This document shows positions 22,998 to 31,557 of a stretch of DNA of 46,218 bases, piece by piece. The position numbers and the translations under genes were made by a program. Where the stretch lies: NCBI GenBank assembly GCA_945931475.1, contig CAMEPD010000010.1:1-46218 (forward strand). The letters run 5' to 3'. A model generated the notes under the pieces. That model was not told where the DNA came from, did not search any database, and saw only the letters and a list, made by a program, of their open reading frames with translations. How positions within the stretch are numbered: the stretch's first letter is position 1; every line of letters starts with the position of its first letter. The stretch is from an uncultured Muribaculaceae bacterium (GTDB taxonomy: Bacteria; Bacteroidota; Bacteroidia; Bacteroidales; Muribaculaceae).

Positions 22998-24841
22998 TTT
23001 TCAGATGGTATTTCGGTTTTCTTCTGTGTAAAATGGTCACGAATTATGCGCGCTTTCGCCGGGCCTACCACCTCGGCGAGGGCGTCGACTGTGGCCTGCG
23101 AGATTCGTTTGACTGACTTGAAATGTCGCAAAAGCTCCTGTTCGGTTGTGGGGCCGACCCCTCGAATTTTGGATAATTCGCTTACAATCTGCCCCTTGGA
23201 ACGCTTGTCGCGGTGAAAAGTGATGCCGAAGCGGTGGGCTTCGTCGCGCAGATGCTGCACCACGCGCAGCGATTCGGAGTTCTTGTCGATGTACAGGGGT
23301 ACGGAGTCGCCCGGGAAGTAAATCTCCTCGAGGCGTTTGGCGATGCCCACCAGGGCCACTTTGCCGCGGATGCCTATCTCGTCGAAAGCCTCAACAGCAG
23401 CCGAAAGCTGTCCTTTGCCGCCGTCGACCACCACGAGTTGCGGCAGGTCGTCGGGGGCTTCGGCGAGCAGGCGCGTGTAGCGGCGTGTAAGCACCTCCTT
23501 CATCGAGGCGAAGTCGTCGGGACCTACCACCGTCTTGATGTTGAAATGCCGGTAATCCTTCTTTGACGGTTTGGCGTCGCGGAATACTACGCACGACGCT
23601 ACGGGGTTGGTGCCCTGGATGTTGGAGTTATCGAAGCACTCGATGTGGCGCGGCAGTTCCGAGAGGCGGAAGTCGGCCTTGATGCGTTCGAGGGTGCGTT
23701 CGGCGCGTTTCTCGGGGTCGAGGCGCTCCAGATGCTTGAGTGCGTCGATTTTGCTCTGCCGGGCGTTGCGGGTCGACACATCGAGCAGCTTGGCCTTGTC
23801 GCCTCGCTGCGGTATGGTGAAGGTGACACCGGGGAAACCGGCATCGGGTTCAACGGGGATTACCACCTCGTCGTAGGTAAGGCCGAAGCGCACGCGCACC
23901 TCGTCCATGGCATAGCCTAAGAGTTGGGGCACCGATTCGTCGAGCGAACGTTTGTATCGGAGGGTCAGTGAGCGTGCCACGGCGCCACGGCGCACGTGCA
24001 TATAGTTGATATACACCTCGTTGCCGCCGTCATCATCGACTCCGAACACATCAATCTGGTCGAGTGTCTGACTTACGATGACGCTCTTGGCCCGGTAACG
24101 CTCCACAAGCTGATATTTCTGTTTGAGTTCCTGCGCCTCCTCGAAACGGAGCTCGCCGGCGAGGCGCTCCATCTCGCCGCGCAGATAGGCCATCAGTTCG
24201 CCGGTCTCGCCACGCAGAATCTGCTTGATGCGCTCGATGTAAGCGCCGTACTCCTCGGGTGTTATGCGCCCGTCGACGCAGCAGCCCGGGCAGCGCTTCA
24301 GGTGGTACTCCAGGCAGAGACGTCCCTTGCCGCGGGTAAGGCTCTCGGGAGTGATAGGCACGCGGCACTGACGCACAGGGTAGAGCTCGTGGATGAGTTC
24401 GAGCACGGCGCGGGCCGCTCCGGCCTCGGTGTACGGGCCGAAGTACTTAGAGTTGTCGCGGGTGCGGTTGCGCGTGAGGAACACCCTGGGGTACAGCTCC
24501 TTGGTGACACATATCCAGGGATACGACTTATCGTCCTTGAGCAGCACGTTGTAGCGGGGCTTGTACTCCTTGATCATGGAGTTCTCCAGGTTGAGGGCGT
24601 CCTGCTCGGTGGGAACCACTATGTAGCTCATGTCGGCGATGGCGCGCACCAGCATATTGGTGCGGAGCACATCGTGGGTGCGGTTGAAGTACGACGACAC
24701 GCGCCGCTTCAGGTTCTTGGCCTTGCCGACGTAAATCACCGTACCGCTGTCGTCGTAGTACATATACACGCCGGGGCAGTCGGGCAGAATGGCTATCTTT
24801 TCCTGCAGTTCAGGAGATTTGTCCTTCGAATGTTTTCCCAT
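22994..24841 (-). CDS. uvrC: Excinuclease ABC subunit C
   Basis: A 615-residue nucleotide-excision repair nuclease that cuts on both sides of a lesion after UvrAB recruitment. The start at 24841 (MGKHSKDKSPEL) is preferred over an in-frame ATG 60 bp upstream. The GIY-YIG nuclease is at about residues 16-95 (PGVYMYYDDSGTVIYVGKAKNLKRR). A UVR motif follows near 205-240 (MERLAGELRFEEAQELKQK). The RNase H-like second nuclease is at about 385-540, with IECFDNSNIQGTNPVASCVVF and VVDGGKGQLSAA. The C terminus has helix-hairpin-helix repeats (IRGVGPTTEQELLRHF). Length is normal. A -7 box lies 9 bp upstream of the start. Confidence 0.95.
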   Translation of the reverse strand: MGKHSKDKSPELQEKIAILPDCPGVYMYYDDSGTVIYVGKAKNLKRRVSSYFNRTHDVLRTNMLVRAIADMSYIVVPTEQDALNLENSMIKEYKPRYNVLLKDDKSYPWICVTKELYPRVFLTRNRTRDNSKYFGPYTEAGAARAVLELIHELYPVRQCRVPITPESLTRGKGRLCLEYHLKRCPGCCVDGRITPEEYGAYIERIKQILRGETGELMAYLRGEMERLAGELRFEEAQELKQKYQLVERYRAKSVIVSQTLDQIDVFGVDDDGGNEVYINYMHVRRGAVARSLTLRYKRSLDESVPQLLGYAMDEVRVRFGLTYDEVVIPVEPDAGFPGVTFTIPQRGDKAKLLDVSTRNARQSKIDALKHLERLDPEKRAERTLERIKADFRLSELPRHIECFDNSNIQGTNPVASCVVFRDAKPSKKDYRHFNIKTVVGPDDFASMKEVLTRRYTRLLAEAPDDLPQLVVVDGGKGQLSAAVEAFDEIGIRGKVALVGIAKRLEEIYFPGDSVPLYIDKNSESLRVVQHLRDEAHRFGITFHRDKRSKGQIVSELSKIRGVGPTTEQELLRHFKSVKRISQATVDALAEVVGPAKARIIRDHFTQKKTEIPSEK

Positions 24842-24849
24842 GTTCAATA

Positions 24850-24857
24850 CAAAGGTA
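24850..24857 (-). promoter_or_regulatory. -7 box for uvrC
   Basis: TACCTTTG on the minus strand lies 8 bp before the uvrC ATG, predicting a very short leader. No clear -33 box is seen. Confidence 0.35.
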
Positions 24858-24985
24858 CACAAAAACGTGCTAACCGACGGGCTTGCAAACATAAAAAACA
24901 TTAAAATCAGGTTTCGGCGCCGTTGGCGCCCGGTATTGTGGCGAATAAAGTTGCGAAAAAATGTGGCGATGACCGGAAAAAATAG

Positions 24986-24993
24986 TAATTTTG
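24986..24993 (+). promoter_or_regulatory. -7 box for pyruvate:ferredoxin oxidoreductase
   Basis: TAATTTTG fits TAnnTTTG and would start a transcript near 25000 with a leader of about 60 nt. No obvious -33 box. Confidence 0.4.
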
Positions 24994-25059
24994 CACCAAA
25001 TATGGCTCAAGGAACCATCAGAAAATAAACATTAACTACATACTTTTCACACGTCAATT

Positions 25060-28000
25060 ATGAGTAAAGAAAAAAAGTTTCTGACCTGTGACGGTAACCA
25101 GGCTGCTGCGCATGTCTCCTATATGTTTTCGGAGGTTGCAGCAATCTACCCTATCACCCCCTCCTCGACCATGGCCGAGTATGTGGACGAATGGGCAGCC
25201 GCAGGCCGTAAGAACATCTTCGGCGAGACAGTCCTTGTGCAGGAAATGCAGTCGGAAGGCGGCGCCGCCGGCGCAGTCCACGGCTCGCTCATGAGCAGTG
25301 CGCTCACCACTACCTACACAGCATCGCAGGGCCTCCTGCTGATGATCCCCAATATGTACAAAATCGCCGGCGAGCTGCTCCCCTGCGTGTTCCACGTGTC
25401 GGCCCGTACAATCGCCTCGCACGCCCTGAGCATCTTCGGCGACCACCAGGATGTGATGGCCTGCCGCCAGACCGGCTTCGCAATGCTCTGCGAGGGTTCG
25501 GTGCAGGAGGTTATGGACCTGGCCGGCGTGGCTCATCTGTCGACCATCAAATCGTCGGTCCCCTTCATCAACTTCTTCGACGGTTTCCGCACATCGCATG
25601 AAATCCAGAAAATCGAGATGCTTGAGCAGGATCAGCTCGAGCCGCTGCTCGACCGCGAGGCCCTGGCCCGCTTCCGCGAGCGCGCACTCTCGCCCCAGGC
25701 TCCCGTATCGCGCGGCATGGCCGAGAACGGCGACGTTTTCTTCCAGCACCGCGAGGCCTGCAACACCGCTTATGAGGGCGTTGCCGAGGTCGTTGAGGAG
25801 TACATGGCAAAAATCAGCGAAATCACCGGCCGCAAATACAGCCTGTTCAACTACTACGGCGACCCCGAAGCCGACCGTGTAATCATCGCCATGGGTTCGG
25901 TAACCCAGGCAGCCCAGGAGGCCATCGACTTCCTGCGCGAAAAGGGCGAGAAAGTCGGCCTGGTATCGGTGCACCTGTACCGCCCCTTCTCGGCAAAGCA
26001 CTTCCTGGCAGCAGTGCCCGCATCGGCAAAGCGCATCGCCGTGCTTGACCGCACCAAGGAACCCGGCGCCAACGGCGAACCCCTCTATCTCGACGTAAAA
26101 GAGTGCTTCTACGGCAAGGAGAACGCTCCGGTAATCGTAGGCGGCCGCTACGGTCTGGCTTCGAAGGACACCACCCCCGCACAGATTATCGGCGTATTCG
26201 AGAACCTGGCCCTCCCCATGCCCAAAGACCACTTCACCGTGGGCATCGTCGACGACGTCACCTTCACCTCGCTCCCCCTCCCCGAGGAGGTTGCCTTAGG
26301 CGACAAATCGACATACGAAGCCAAGTTCTACGGTCTCGGCGCCGACGGTACTGTGGGTGCCAACAAGAACTCAGTGAAAATCATCGGTGATAACACCGAC
26401 AAATACTGCCAGGCATACTTCGCTTACGACTCGAAGAAATCGGGCGGCTTCACCTGCTCGCACCTCCGCTTCGGCGACAAGCCCATCCGCTCGACCTACC
26501 TGGTGAACACCCCCAACTTCGTGGCTTGCCATGTTCAGGCATACCTGCACATGTACGACGTCACCCGCGGTCTGCGCGACAACGGCACATTCCTGCTCAA
26601 CACCATCTGGGAGGGCGAGGAACTGGCCAAGAACCTCCCCAACAAGGTTAAGAAATACTTCGCCGACCACAACATCACCGTATATTACATCAACGCCACC
26701 AAGATCGCACAGGAAATCGGCCTCGGCAACCGCACCAACACCATCCTGCAGAGCGCATTCTTCCGCATCACCGAGGTAATCCCCGTTGACCTGGCCGTTG
26801 AGCAGATGAAGAAATTCATCGTCAAGTCGTACGGCAAGAAGGGTCAGGACGTTGTCGACAAGAACTACGCAGCCGTTGACCGCGGCGGTGAATACCACAA
26901 GCTTGACATCGACCCCGCATGGAAGAACCTCGGCCCCGACCCCGTAGTCGAGAACGACGACCCCGAATTCGTCAACAAGCTCGTGCGCCCCATAAACGCC
27001 CAGGACGGTGACCTGCTGAAGGTCAGCGACTTCAAGGACGTAGTCGACGGCCATTGGCTCAACGGGACCGCCGCTTACGAAAAACGCGGTGTGGCAGCCT
27101 TCGTGCCCGAATGGGACCCCGAGAACTGTATCCAGTGCAACAAGTGCGCATACGTCTGCCCCCACGCCGCCATCCGTCCCTTCGTGCTCGACGCCAAGGA
27201 GATGGAAGCCGCTCCCATGGCAGAGAACGACACCCTCCCCGCTATCGGCAAACAGTTCGCCGGCATGCGCTTCGTACAGGCCGTCGACGTGCTCGACTGC
27301 CTCGGCTGCGGCAACTGCGTTGACGTATGTCCCGGCAAGAAGGGCGTCAAGGCCCTGGCCATGAAACCCCTCGAGACTCAGCTCGACGTTCAGAAGGAAT
27401 GGGACTACTGCATCAAGTCGGTATCCTCGAAGCAGGACCTCGTCGACACCAAGCTCAACGTCAAGAACTCACAGTTCGCCACCCCGCTCTTCGAGTTCTC
27501 GGGCGCTTGCTCGGGCTGCGGCGAGACACCCTACGTCAAACTCGTCAGCCAGCTCTTCGGCGACCACGAAATCGTAGCCAACGCCACCGGTTGCTCGTCG
27601 ATCTACTCTGGTTCGGTTCCCTCGACCCCGTACACCAAGAACTTCCGCGGTCACGGTCCCGCATGGGCCAACTCGCTGTTCGAAGACTTCGCCGAGTTCG
27701 GCCTGGGTATGACCATCGCCGACGAGAAGCTCCGCAACCGCGTTGCCGACCTCATGGCCAAGGCCCTTACCTGCGACTGCTGCAGCGACGAAATCAAGGC
27801 TCAGGCCACCAAGTGGCTCGACAACCGCAACGACGCCGTTGCCACCCGCGAGGTTTACGAGGCAATCGTGCCCCTGTGCGCAGCCTGCTCCTGCGACATC
27901 TGCAAGGGCATCGTAGAACTTAAGAACTACATCGTGAAGCGTTCGCAGTGGATTATCGCCGGCGACGGCGCCGCCTACGACATCGGTTTCGGCGGTCTCG

Positions 28001-28638
28001 ACCACGTGCTCGCTTCGGGCAAGAATGTGAATGTGCTCGTGCTCGACACCGAGGTTTACTCCAACACCGGCGGTCAGGCATCGAAGTCGACACCTATCGG
28101 CGCCATCGCCAAATTTGCCGCAGCCGGCAAGCGCGTGCGCAAGAAAGACCTCGGCCTCATCGCTACCACCTACGGTTACGTTTACGCCGCACAGGTTGCC
28201 ATGGGCGCCGACCAGGCACAGACTCTCAAGGCATTCCGCGAGGCCGAGGCCTACGACGGCCCCTCAATCATCATCGCCTACTCGCCCTGTATCAACCACG
28301 GTCTGAAGGCCGGCATGGGCAAGTCGCAGGCCGAAGAGCTCCATGCAGTGGAGTGCGGATACTGGCACCTGTGGCGCTACAATCCCGCCGCCGAAGAGCA
28401 GGGACTCAACCCCTTCTCGCTCGACTCTAAGGCTCCGGATTGGGACAAGTTCGACGACTTCCTCAAGGGCGAAGTGCGCTACGCATCAGTCTGGAAGCAG
28501 TATCCTGCCGAAGCAGCCGAACTCTTCGCCGCCGCCAAAGCCAACGCACAGTGGCGTTACAACAACTACGTGCGCCTGTCGAAGACCAACTGGGGCACCG
28601 ATCCCGGCATCGCCGAGATTGAAGCCGCCAACAAGTAA
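25060..28638 (+). CDS. nifJ: Pyruvate:ferredoxin (flavodoxin) oxidoreductase, single chain
   Basis: A 1192-residue cytoplasmic enzyme that turns pyruvate and CoA into acetyl-CoA and CO2 with reduction of ferredoxin, central to anaerobic metabolism. Domain order is as expected for the fused form: pyrimidine-binding domain with YPITPSSTMAEYVDEWA (about residue 30); a second domain with YRPFSAKHFLAAVP (about 307); the gamma-type domain near 420-620; two 4Fe-4S motifs, CIQCNKCAYVCP (starting at residue 690) and CLGCGNCVDVCP (starting at about residue 747); then the TPP domain with GDGAAYDIGFGGLDHVL and LDTEVYSNTGGQ (about 968-1006). Extra Cys residues at CSGCG and CDCC fit the third cluster. Length is typical. 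It ends at a strong terminator and is transcribed alone. Confidence 0.96.
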   Translation: MSKEKKFLTCDGNQAAAHVSYMFSEVAAIYPITPSSTMAEYVDEWAAAGRKNIFGETVLVQEMQSEGGAAGAVHGSLMSSALTTTYTASQGLLLMIPNMYKIAGELLPCVFHVSARTIASHALSIFGDHQDVMACRQTGFAMLCEGSVQEVMDLAGVAHLSTIKSSVPFINFFDGFRTSHEIQKIEMLEQDQLEPLLDREALARFRERALSPQAPVSRGMAENGDVFFQHREACNTAYEGVAEVVEEYMAKISEITGRKYSLFNYYGDPEADRVIIAMGSVTQAAQEAIDFLREKGEKVGLVSVHLYRPFSAKHFLAAVPASAKRIAVLDRTKEPGANGEPLYLDVKECFYGKENAPVIVGGRYGLASKDTTPAQIIGVFENLALPMPKDHFTVGIVDDVTFTSLPLPEEVALGDKSTYEAKFYGLGADGTVGANKNSVKIIGDNTDKYCQAYFAYDSKKSGGFTCSHLRFGDKPIRSTYLVNTPNFVACHVQAYLHMYDVTRGLRDNGTFLLNTIWEGEELAKNLPNKVKKYFADHNITVYYINATKIAQEIGLGNRTNTILQSAFFRITEVIPVDLAVEQMKKFIVKSYGKKGQDVVDKNYAAVDRGGEYHKLDIDPAWKNLGPDPVVENDDPEFVNKLVRPINAQDGDLLKVSDFKDVVDGHWLNGTAAYEKRGVAAFVPEWDPENCIQCNKCAYVCPHAAIRPFVLDAKEMEAAPMAENDTLPAIGKQFAGMRFVQAVDVLDCLGCGNCVDVCPGKKGVKALAMKPLETQLDVQKEWDYCIKSVSSKQDLVDTKLNVKNSQFATPLFEFSGACSGCGETPYVKLVSQLFGDHEIVANATGCSSIYSGSVPSTPYTKNFRGHGPAWANSLFEDFAEFGLGMTIADEKLRNRVADLMAKALTCDCCSDEIKAQATKWLDNRNDAVATREVYEAIVPLCAACSCDICKGIVELKNYIVKRSQWIIAGDGAAYDIGFGGLDHVLASGKNVNVLVLDTEVYSNTGGQASKSTPIGAIAKFAAAGKRVRKKDLGLIATTYGYVYAAQVAMGADQAQTLKAFREAEAYDGPSIIIAYSPCINHGLKAGMGKSQAEELHAVECGYWHLWRYNPAAEEQGLNPFSLDSKAPDWDKFDDFLKGEVRYASVWKQYPAEAAELFAAAKANAQWRYNNYVRLSKTNWGTDPGIAEIEAANK

Positions 28639-28664
28639 TCTGCTACACGCAAGATAACCCCCTA

Positions 28665-28709
28665 TCCGGGGCGGAGCGCCGACTGGCGCACCGCCCCGGA
28701 TATTTTTTT
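28665..28709 (+). terminator. Terminator of the oxidoreductase gene
   Basis: TCCGGGGCGG (28665-28674) pairs perfectly with CCGCCCCGGA (28691-28700), with an inner GCGCC/GGCGC stem, followed by TATTTTTTT. Very strong intrinsic terminator 27 bp after the stop codon. Confidence 0.9.
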
Positions 28710-28720
28710 AAGGGGAATGG

Positions 28721-28811
28721 ATGTGGCTTATGTGTCGCATGTAACTTATGTGTTGTATGTGGCTTATGTGCTGCGCAGCTACATACGCCACATACAACAC
28801 ATAAGTTACAT
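28721..28811. repeat. Three 18-bp tandem repeats forming a perfect 25-bp inverted repeat
   Basis: Three imperfect 18-bp units, the first being ATGTGGCTTATGTGTCGC, lie at 28721-28738, 28739-28756 and 28757-28774. Bases 28739-28763 are the exact reverse complement of 28787-28811, and pairing continues inward around GCTGCGCAGC (28770-28779), giving a hairpin of about 35 bp. No credible gene uses it. The rest of the 314-bp gap holds the upstream terminator and the coaX promoter. Confidence 0.8.
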
Positions 28812-28906
28812 ACATTACATCTCCCCCCATGCACTCCCCCATCCCCATCCGCAAGGCTTTTTTAATTTTTTAAGGAGTGTATATGCTCAAATTTCGGGGG
28901 ATTTCG

Positions 28907-28914
28907 TAAATTTG
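28907..28914 (+). promoter_or_regulatory. -7 box for the coaX operon
   Basis: TAAATTTG fits TAnnTTTG, 39 bp before the coaX ATG. The -33 box is not clear. Confidence 0.4.
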
Positions 28915-28952
28915 TCCCCGATAATCGCGTCTCACGCGAAATAATTTAGCCG

Positions 28953-29687
28953 ATGAGTCTGAATTTAACCCTCGACCAGGGTAACAGCGCCGCGAAAGCT
29001 GCTCTGTGGCAAGGCAATGAACTTGTTGACCAGCAGATACTTACGGAGCTTACATTCGACAAATTGCGCGGCCTGGTGGAGGAATTCCATCCGGCCAAAG
29101 CTTTATGCTGCTCCGTCACTGACAACGGTCCGGAGGTGGTCGGCTGGCTGTGCCGCCTCGGCGTCGACTCCAGACTGCTGAGCCACGACACCCCCATGCC
29201 GCTGAAAATCGGCTACCGCACCCCGGAAACCCTCGGCGTCGACCGCATAGCAGCCGCAGTGGGCGCGTGGAGCATCCTGCCCGACTGCAACCTGCTGGTG
29301 GTGGATATGGGCACCGCCGTAACCTACGACGTGGTGAGTGCCGACGGCACATTCGCCGGCGGTAACATCGCACCCGGTGTAGGTATGCGCCTGAGAGCCC
29401 TCCGCTCGTTCACCGCGCGACTCCCCGAGGTCAGCGGCTACGGGCCGACACCGCTGTTCGGCTACGACACCGTCACGGCCATGCGCTCGGGCGCCGTTCG
29501 CGGAGTAGCTGCCGAACTCGCCTATTACCGCAGCATACTCCCCCCCGACACCCGGGTGGTAATCACCGGCGGATGGTCGGAACACATCAGCCAGTTCCTC
29601 GACTTCCCGGTAACACGCGATTCATGCCTGGTTACCAAAGGCTTATTAAGCATCCTCTTGTATAATGAACATCACGATAAAAATTAA
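28953..29687 (+). CDS. coaX: Type III pantothenate kinase
   Basis: A 244-residue kinase for the first step of coenzyme A synthesis. The ASKHA phosphate loop is TLDQGNSAAKAALW (residues 6-19), the metal/pantothenate region VVDMGTAVTYDVV is near 116-128, and FAGGNIAPGVGMRLRAL contains the family's conserved GGxxxPG segment. VVITGGWSEHI near the end is the adenosine motif. Length is normal. Its last 23 bp overlap the start of the outer-membrane barrel gene in another frame, so the two are translated from one message. The order coaX, barrel, lptC is common in Bacteroidetes, as far as I recall. Confidence 0.92.
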   Translation: MSLNLTLDQGNSAAKAALWQGNELVDQQILTELTFDKLRGLVEEFHPAKALCCSVTDNGPEVVGWLCRLGVDSRLLSHDTPMPLKIGYRTPETLGVDRIAAAVGAWSILPDCNLLVVDMGTAVTYDVVSADGTFAGGNIAPGVGMRLRALRSFTARLPEVSGYGPTPLFGYDTVTAMRSGAVRGVAAELAYYRSILPPDTRVVITGGWSEHISQFLDFPVTRDSCLVTKGLLSILLYNEHHDKN

Positions 29688-30936
29688 GACGCTCGCCCTG
29701 GCGGCCCTCATGGCTGCCGGCCTCGCCCCGGAGGCCGGCGCTCAGAACAGCACCATCTCGCCCTATTCGCGTTTCGGCTACGGTATCCTGTCGGACAACA
29801 GCAATGCCGAGCAGCGCGGTATGGGTGGCGTGGGCTACGCCATGCGCAACGGACGCACCATCAACTTCAAGAACCCCGCATCGTACGCCGCCATCGATAC
29901 CCTGACTTTTCTGTTCGATATGGCCGTCGACTGCAAGGGTCTGAACACCACCGAGGGCGATCTCTCGGGCAAGAACTTCACCGGCGGACTCGACTATGTG
30001 TCGCTGCAGTTCCCCATCACCCGTTACGGCGGCGGCGCCGTGGGTCTGAAACCCTTCTCTGAAGTCGGCTACAAGTTCGGCACCGAGATTACCAACGGTC
30101 ACAATTCACGCGAAGGCTCCGGCGCGCTCAACGAGCTGTTCCTCGGCGTGTCGGGACGTCCGTTCAAGGGCTTCACCGTCGGCGCAAACATCAGCTATCT
30201 CTTCGGCACCCTCTACAACGACACATACGTATACACCGAGACATCGAACACCACCCTGTTCGAGCGCGTGCTCGAGGTGCGCGACTATCAGCTGCAGTTC
30301 GGCGCCCAGTACGAAATCGACGTCAACAGCAACAACAAGCTGGGCCTCGGTGTGGTCTACTCCCCCAAGAAGGACTTCCGCGGACACACCTACGGCGTGC
30401 GCTACGACATAGGTCTTGACAAGACTCCACCCGACACTATCGGATACACCAAACTCAAGGGTGGTTACAGCCGCCCGGAGACCTGGGGGGCCGGCATCAG
30501 CTGGAACCATCGCAGCCGCCTGTTCGTGGAGGCCGACTTCACGTACCAGCCCTGGAAAAAGGCCAAATTCGCGCCACTCGAAGGATTCGACACCGGCAAC
30601 GAGAACGGTCAGGCCTTCGACGACCGCTGGCGCGCGGCCCTCGGCGTGAGCTATATGCCCAATCCGCGCGGCAACTGGGTAAGCCGCGTAAGTTACCGCC
30701 TCGGCGGCTATTACTCAAACGATTACATACGCGTCGCCGACAACTCGCTGCGCGAATACGGCGTGACGGTGGGCCTCGGCCTCCCGGCCCCGTCGTCGAA
30801 AACAGTGGTAAACCTGGCATTCGAATACCGTCACCGTCAGGCCACCCCTTCGCCGCTTGTCAAGGAGAACTATTTCATGGTAACTCTCGGCGTCAACATC
30901 AACGAGCTGTGGTTCTGGCGTAACAAAATCCGTTGA
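29665..30936 (+). CDS. Outer-membrane beta-barrel protein
   Basis: A 423-residue protein with a signal peptide (about residues 1-26, ending in EAGAQ). The mature part begins NSTISPYSRFGYGIL and carries RGMGGVGYAMRNG and NFKNPASYAAID near its start, the hallmark of Bacteroidetes barrels related to FadL/PorV-type proteins. The rest alternates short hydrophobic strands and turns (GLGVVYSPKKDF, WGAGISWNHRSRLFVEADFTY) and ends with a strand and two Arg/Lys. It starts inside coaX and lptC follows 2 bp after its stop, so these are tightly co-expressed. The link with LptC suggests an envelope role, possibly in lipid or LPS handling, but the transported substrate is not evident. Confidence 0.8.
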   Translation: MNITIKIKTLALAALMAAGLAPEAGAQNSTISPYSRFGYGILSDNSNAEQRGMGGVGYAMRNGRTINFKNPASYAAIDTLTFLFDMAVDCKGLNTTEGDLSGKNFTGGLDYVSLQFPITRYGGGAVGLKPFSEVGYKFGTEITNGHNSREGSGALNELFLGVSGRPFKGFTVGANISYLFGTLYNDTYVYTETSNTTLFERVLEVRDYQLQFGAQYEIDVNSNNKLGLGVVYSPKKDFRGHTYGVRYDIGLDKTPPDTIGYTKLKGGYSRPETWGAGISWNHRSRLFVEADFTYQPWKKAKFAPLEGFDTGNENGQAFDDRWRAALGVSYMPNPRGNWVSRVSYRLGGYYSNDYIRVADNSLREYGVTVGLGLPAPSSKTVVNLAFEYRHRQATPSPLVKENYFMVTLGVNINELWFWRNKIR

Positions 30937-30938
30937 TA

Positions 30939-31526
30939 ATGAGGCGGGTGAATGTCGGCACATTGCGTCTGCTGCCGTTGGCGGCACTTGTGGCGGCCGT
31001 AGCGGTGCTCTGCGGATGCGAACGCTCCGGCCAGCCGGGCATCCGGCTCAAGGCCGACCCCGAGCATTTCCCCACGCTCAAGACGGTGAATGTCGATTCG
31101 TACGTCAGCGACTCGTCGTACACCCGCTACCGCATCACATCGCCGCTGTGGCTGATGTTTGAGGAGGCACGCGAGCCACACTGGAACTTCCCCAAAGGGC
31201 TCTACGCCGTGCGTTACGACAACGCCATGAACGAAAACGGCTCGTTCACAGCCGATTCAGCCACCTATTTCAGCAAGAAGAAGCTGTGGCGCTTCGACTC
31301 CAACGTACGTATTATCAACATTTCAGGAGATAAATTTCTCACACAGCAGCTTTTCTGGGACCAGCAGGCCGAGAAATTCTACTGCGATTCGTTCATCCAC
31401 ATCGAGCGCGCCGACCGCATCATCGAGGGCTACGGCTTCGAATCGAACCAGCAGATGACCGAATACCAAATATTTCATCCTACGGGCGCTTTCCCGTCAT
31501 CGGACTTCGGCGCCGCCGGCCAATGA
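30939..31526 (+). CDS. lptC: LPS export protein LptC, lipoprotein type
   Basis: A 195-residue envelope protein that passes lipopolysaccharide from the LptBFG transporter to the LptA bridge. ATG at 30939 is chosen; an in-frame TTG at 30933 overlaps the previous stop codon. A hydrophobic segment is followed by LCGCE, a lipobox-like site, so a lipid anchor is probable instead of the transmembrane anchor seen in E. coli. The mature part has the repeated beta-jellyroll strands of Lpt proteins: YRITSPLWLMFEE, GSFTADSATYFSKKKLWRF, NVRIINISGDKFLTQQLFWD. It lies between the barrel and CNNM genes in what reads as one operon. Confidence 0.85.
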   Translation: MRRVNVGTLRLLPLAALVAAVAVLCGCERSGQPGIRLKADPEHFPTLKTVNVDSYVSDSSYTRYRITSPLWLMFEEAREPHWNFPKGLYAVRYDNAMNENGSFTADSATYFSKKKLWRFDSNVRIINISGDKFLTQQLFWDQQAEKFYCDSFIHIERADRIIEGYGFESNQQMTEYQIFHPTGAFPSSDFGAAGQ

Positions 31527-31557
31527 CCGTCGCCCCGGATGCCACCCGCACTTCTAT

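Noticed and set aside
28721-28811. CRISPR array
   Set aside because: The repeats are adjacent without spacers and there are no cas genes.
28643-28834. Leftward Cys/His-rich small frame across the 18-mer repeats
   Set aside because: Its composition comes from the tandem inverted repeat and it overlaps the terminator; no homologous pattern.
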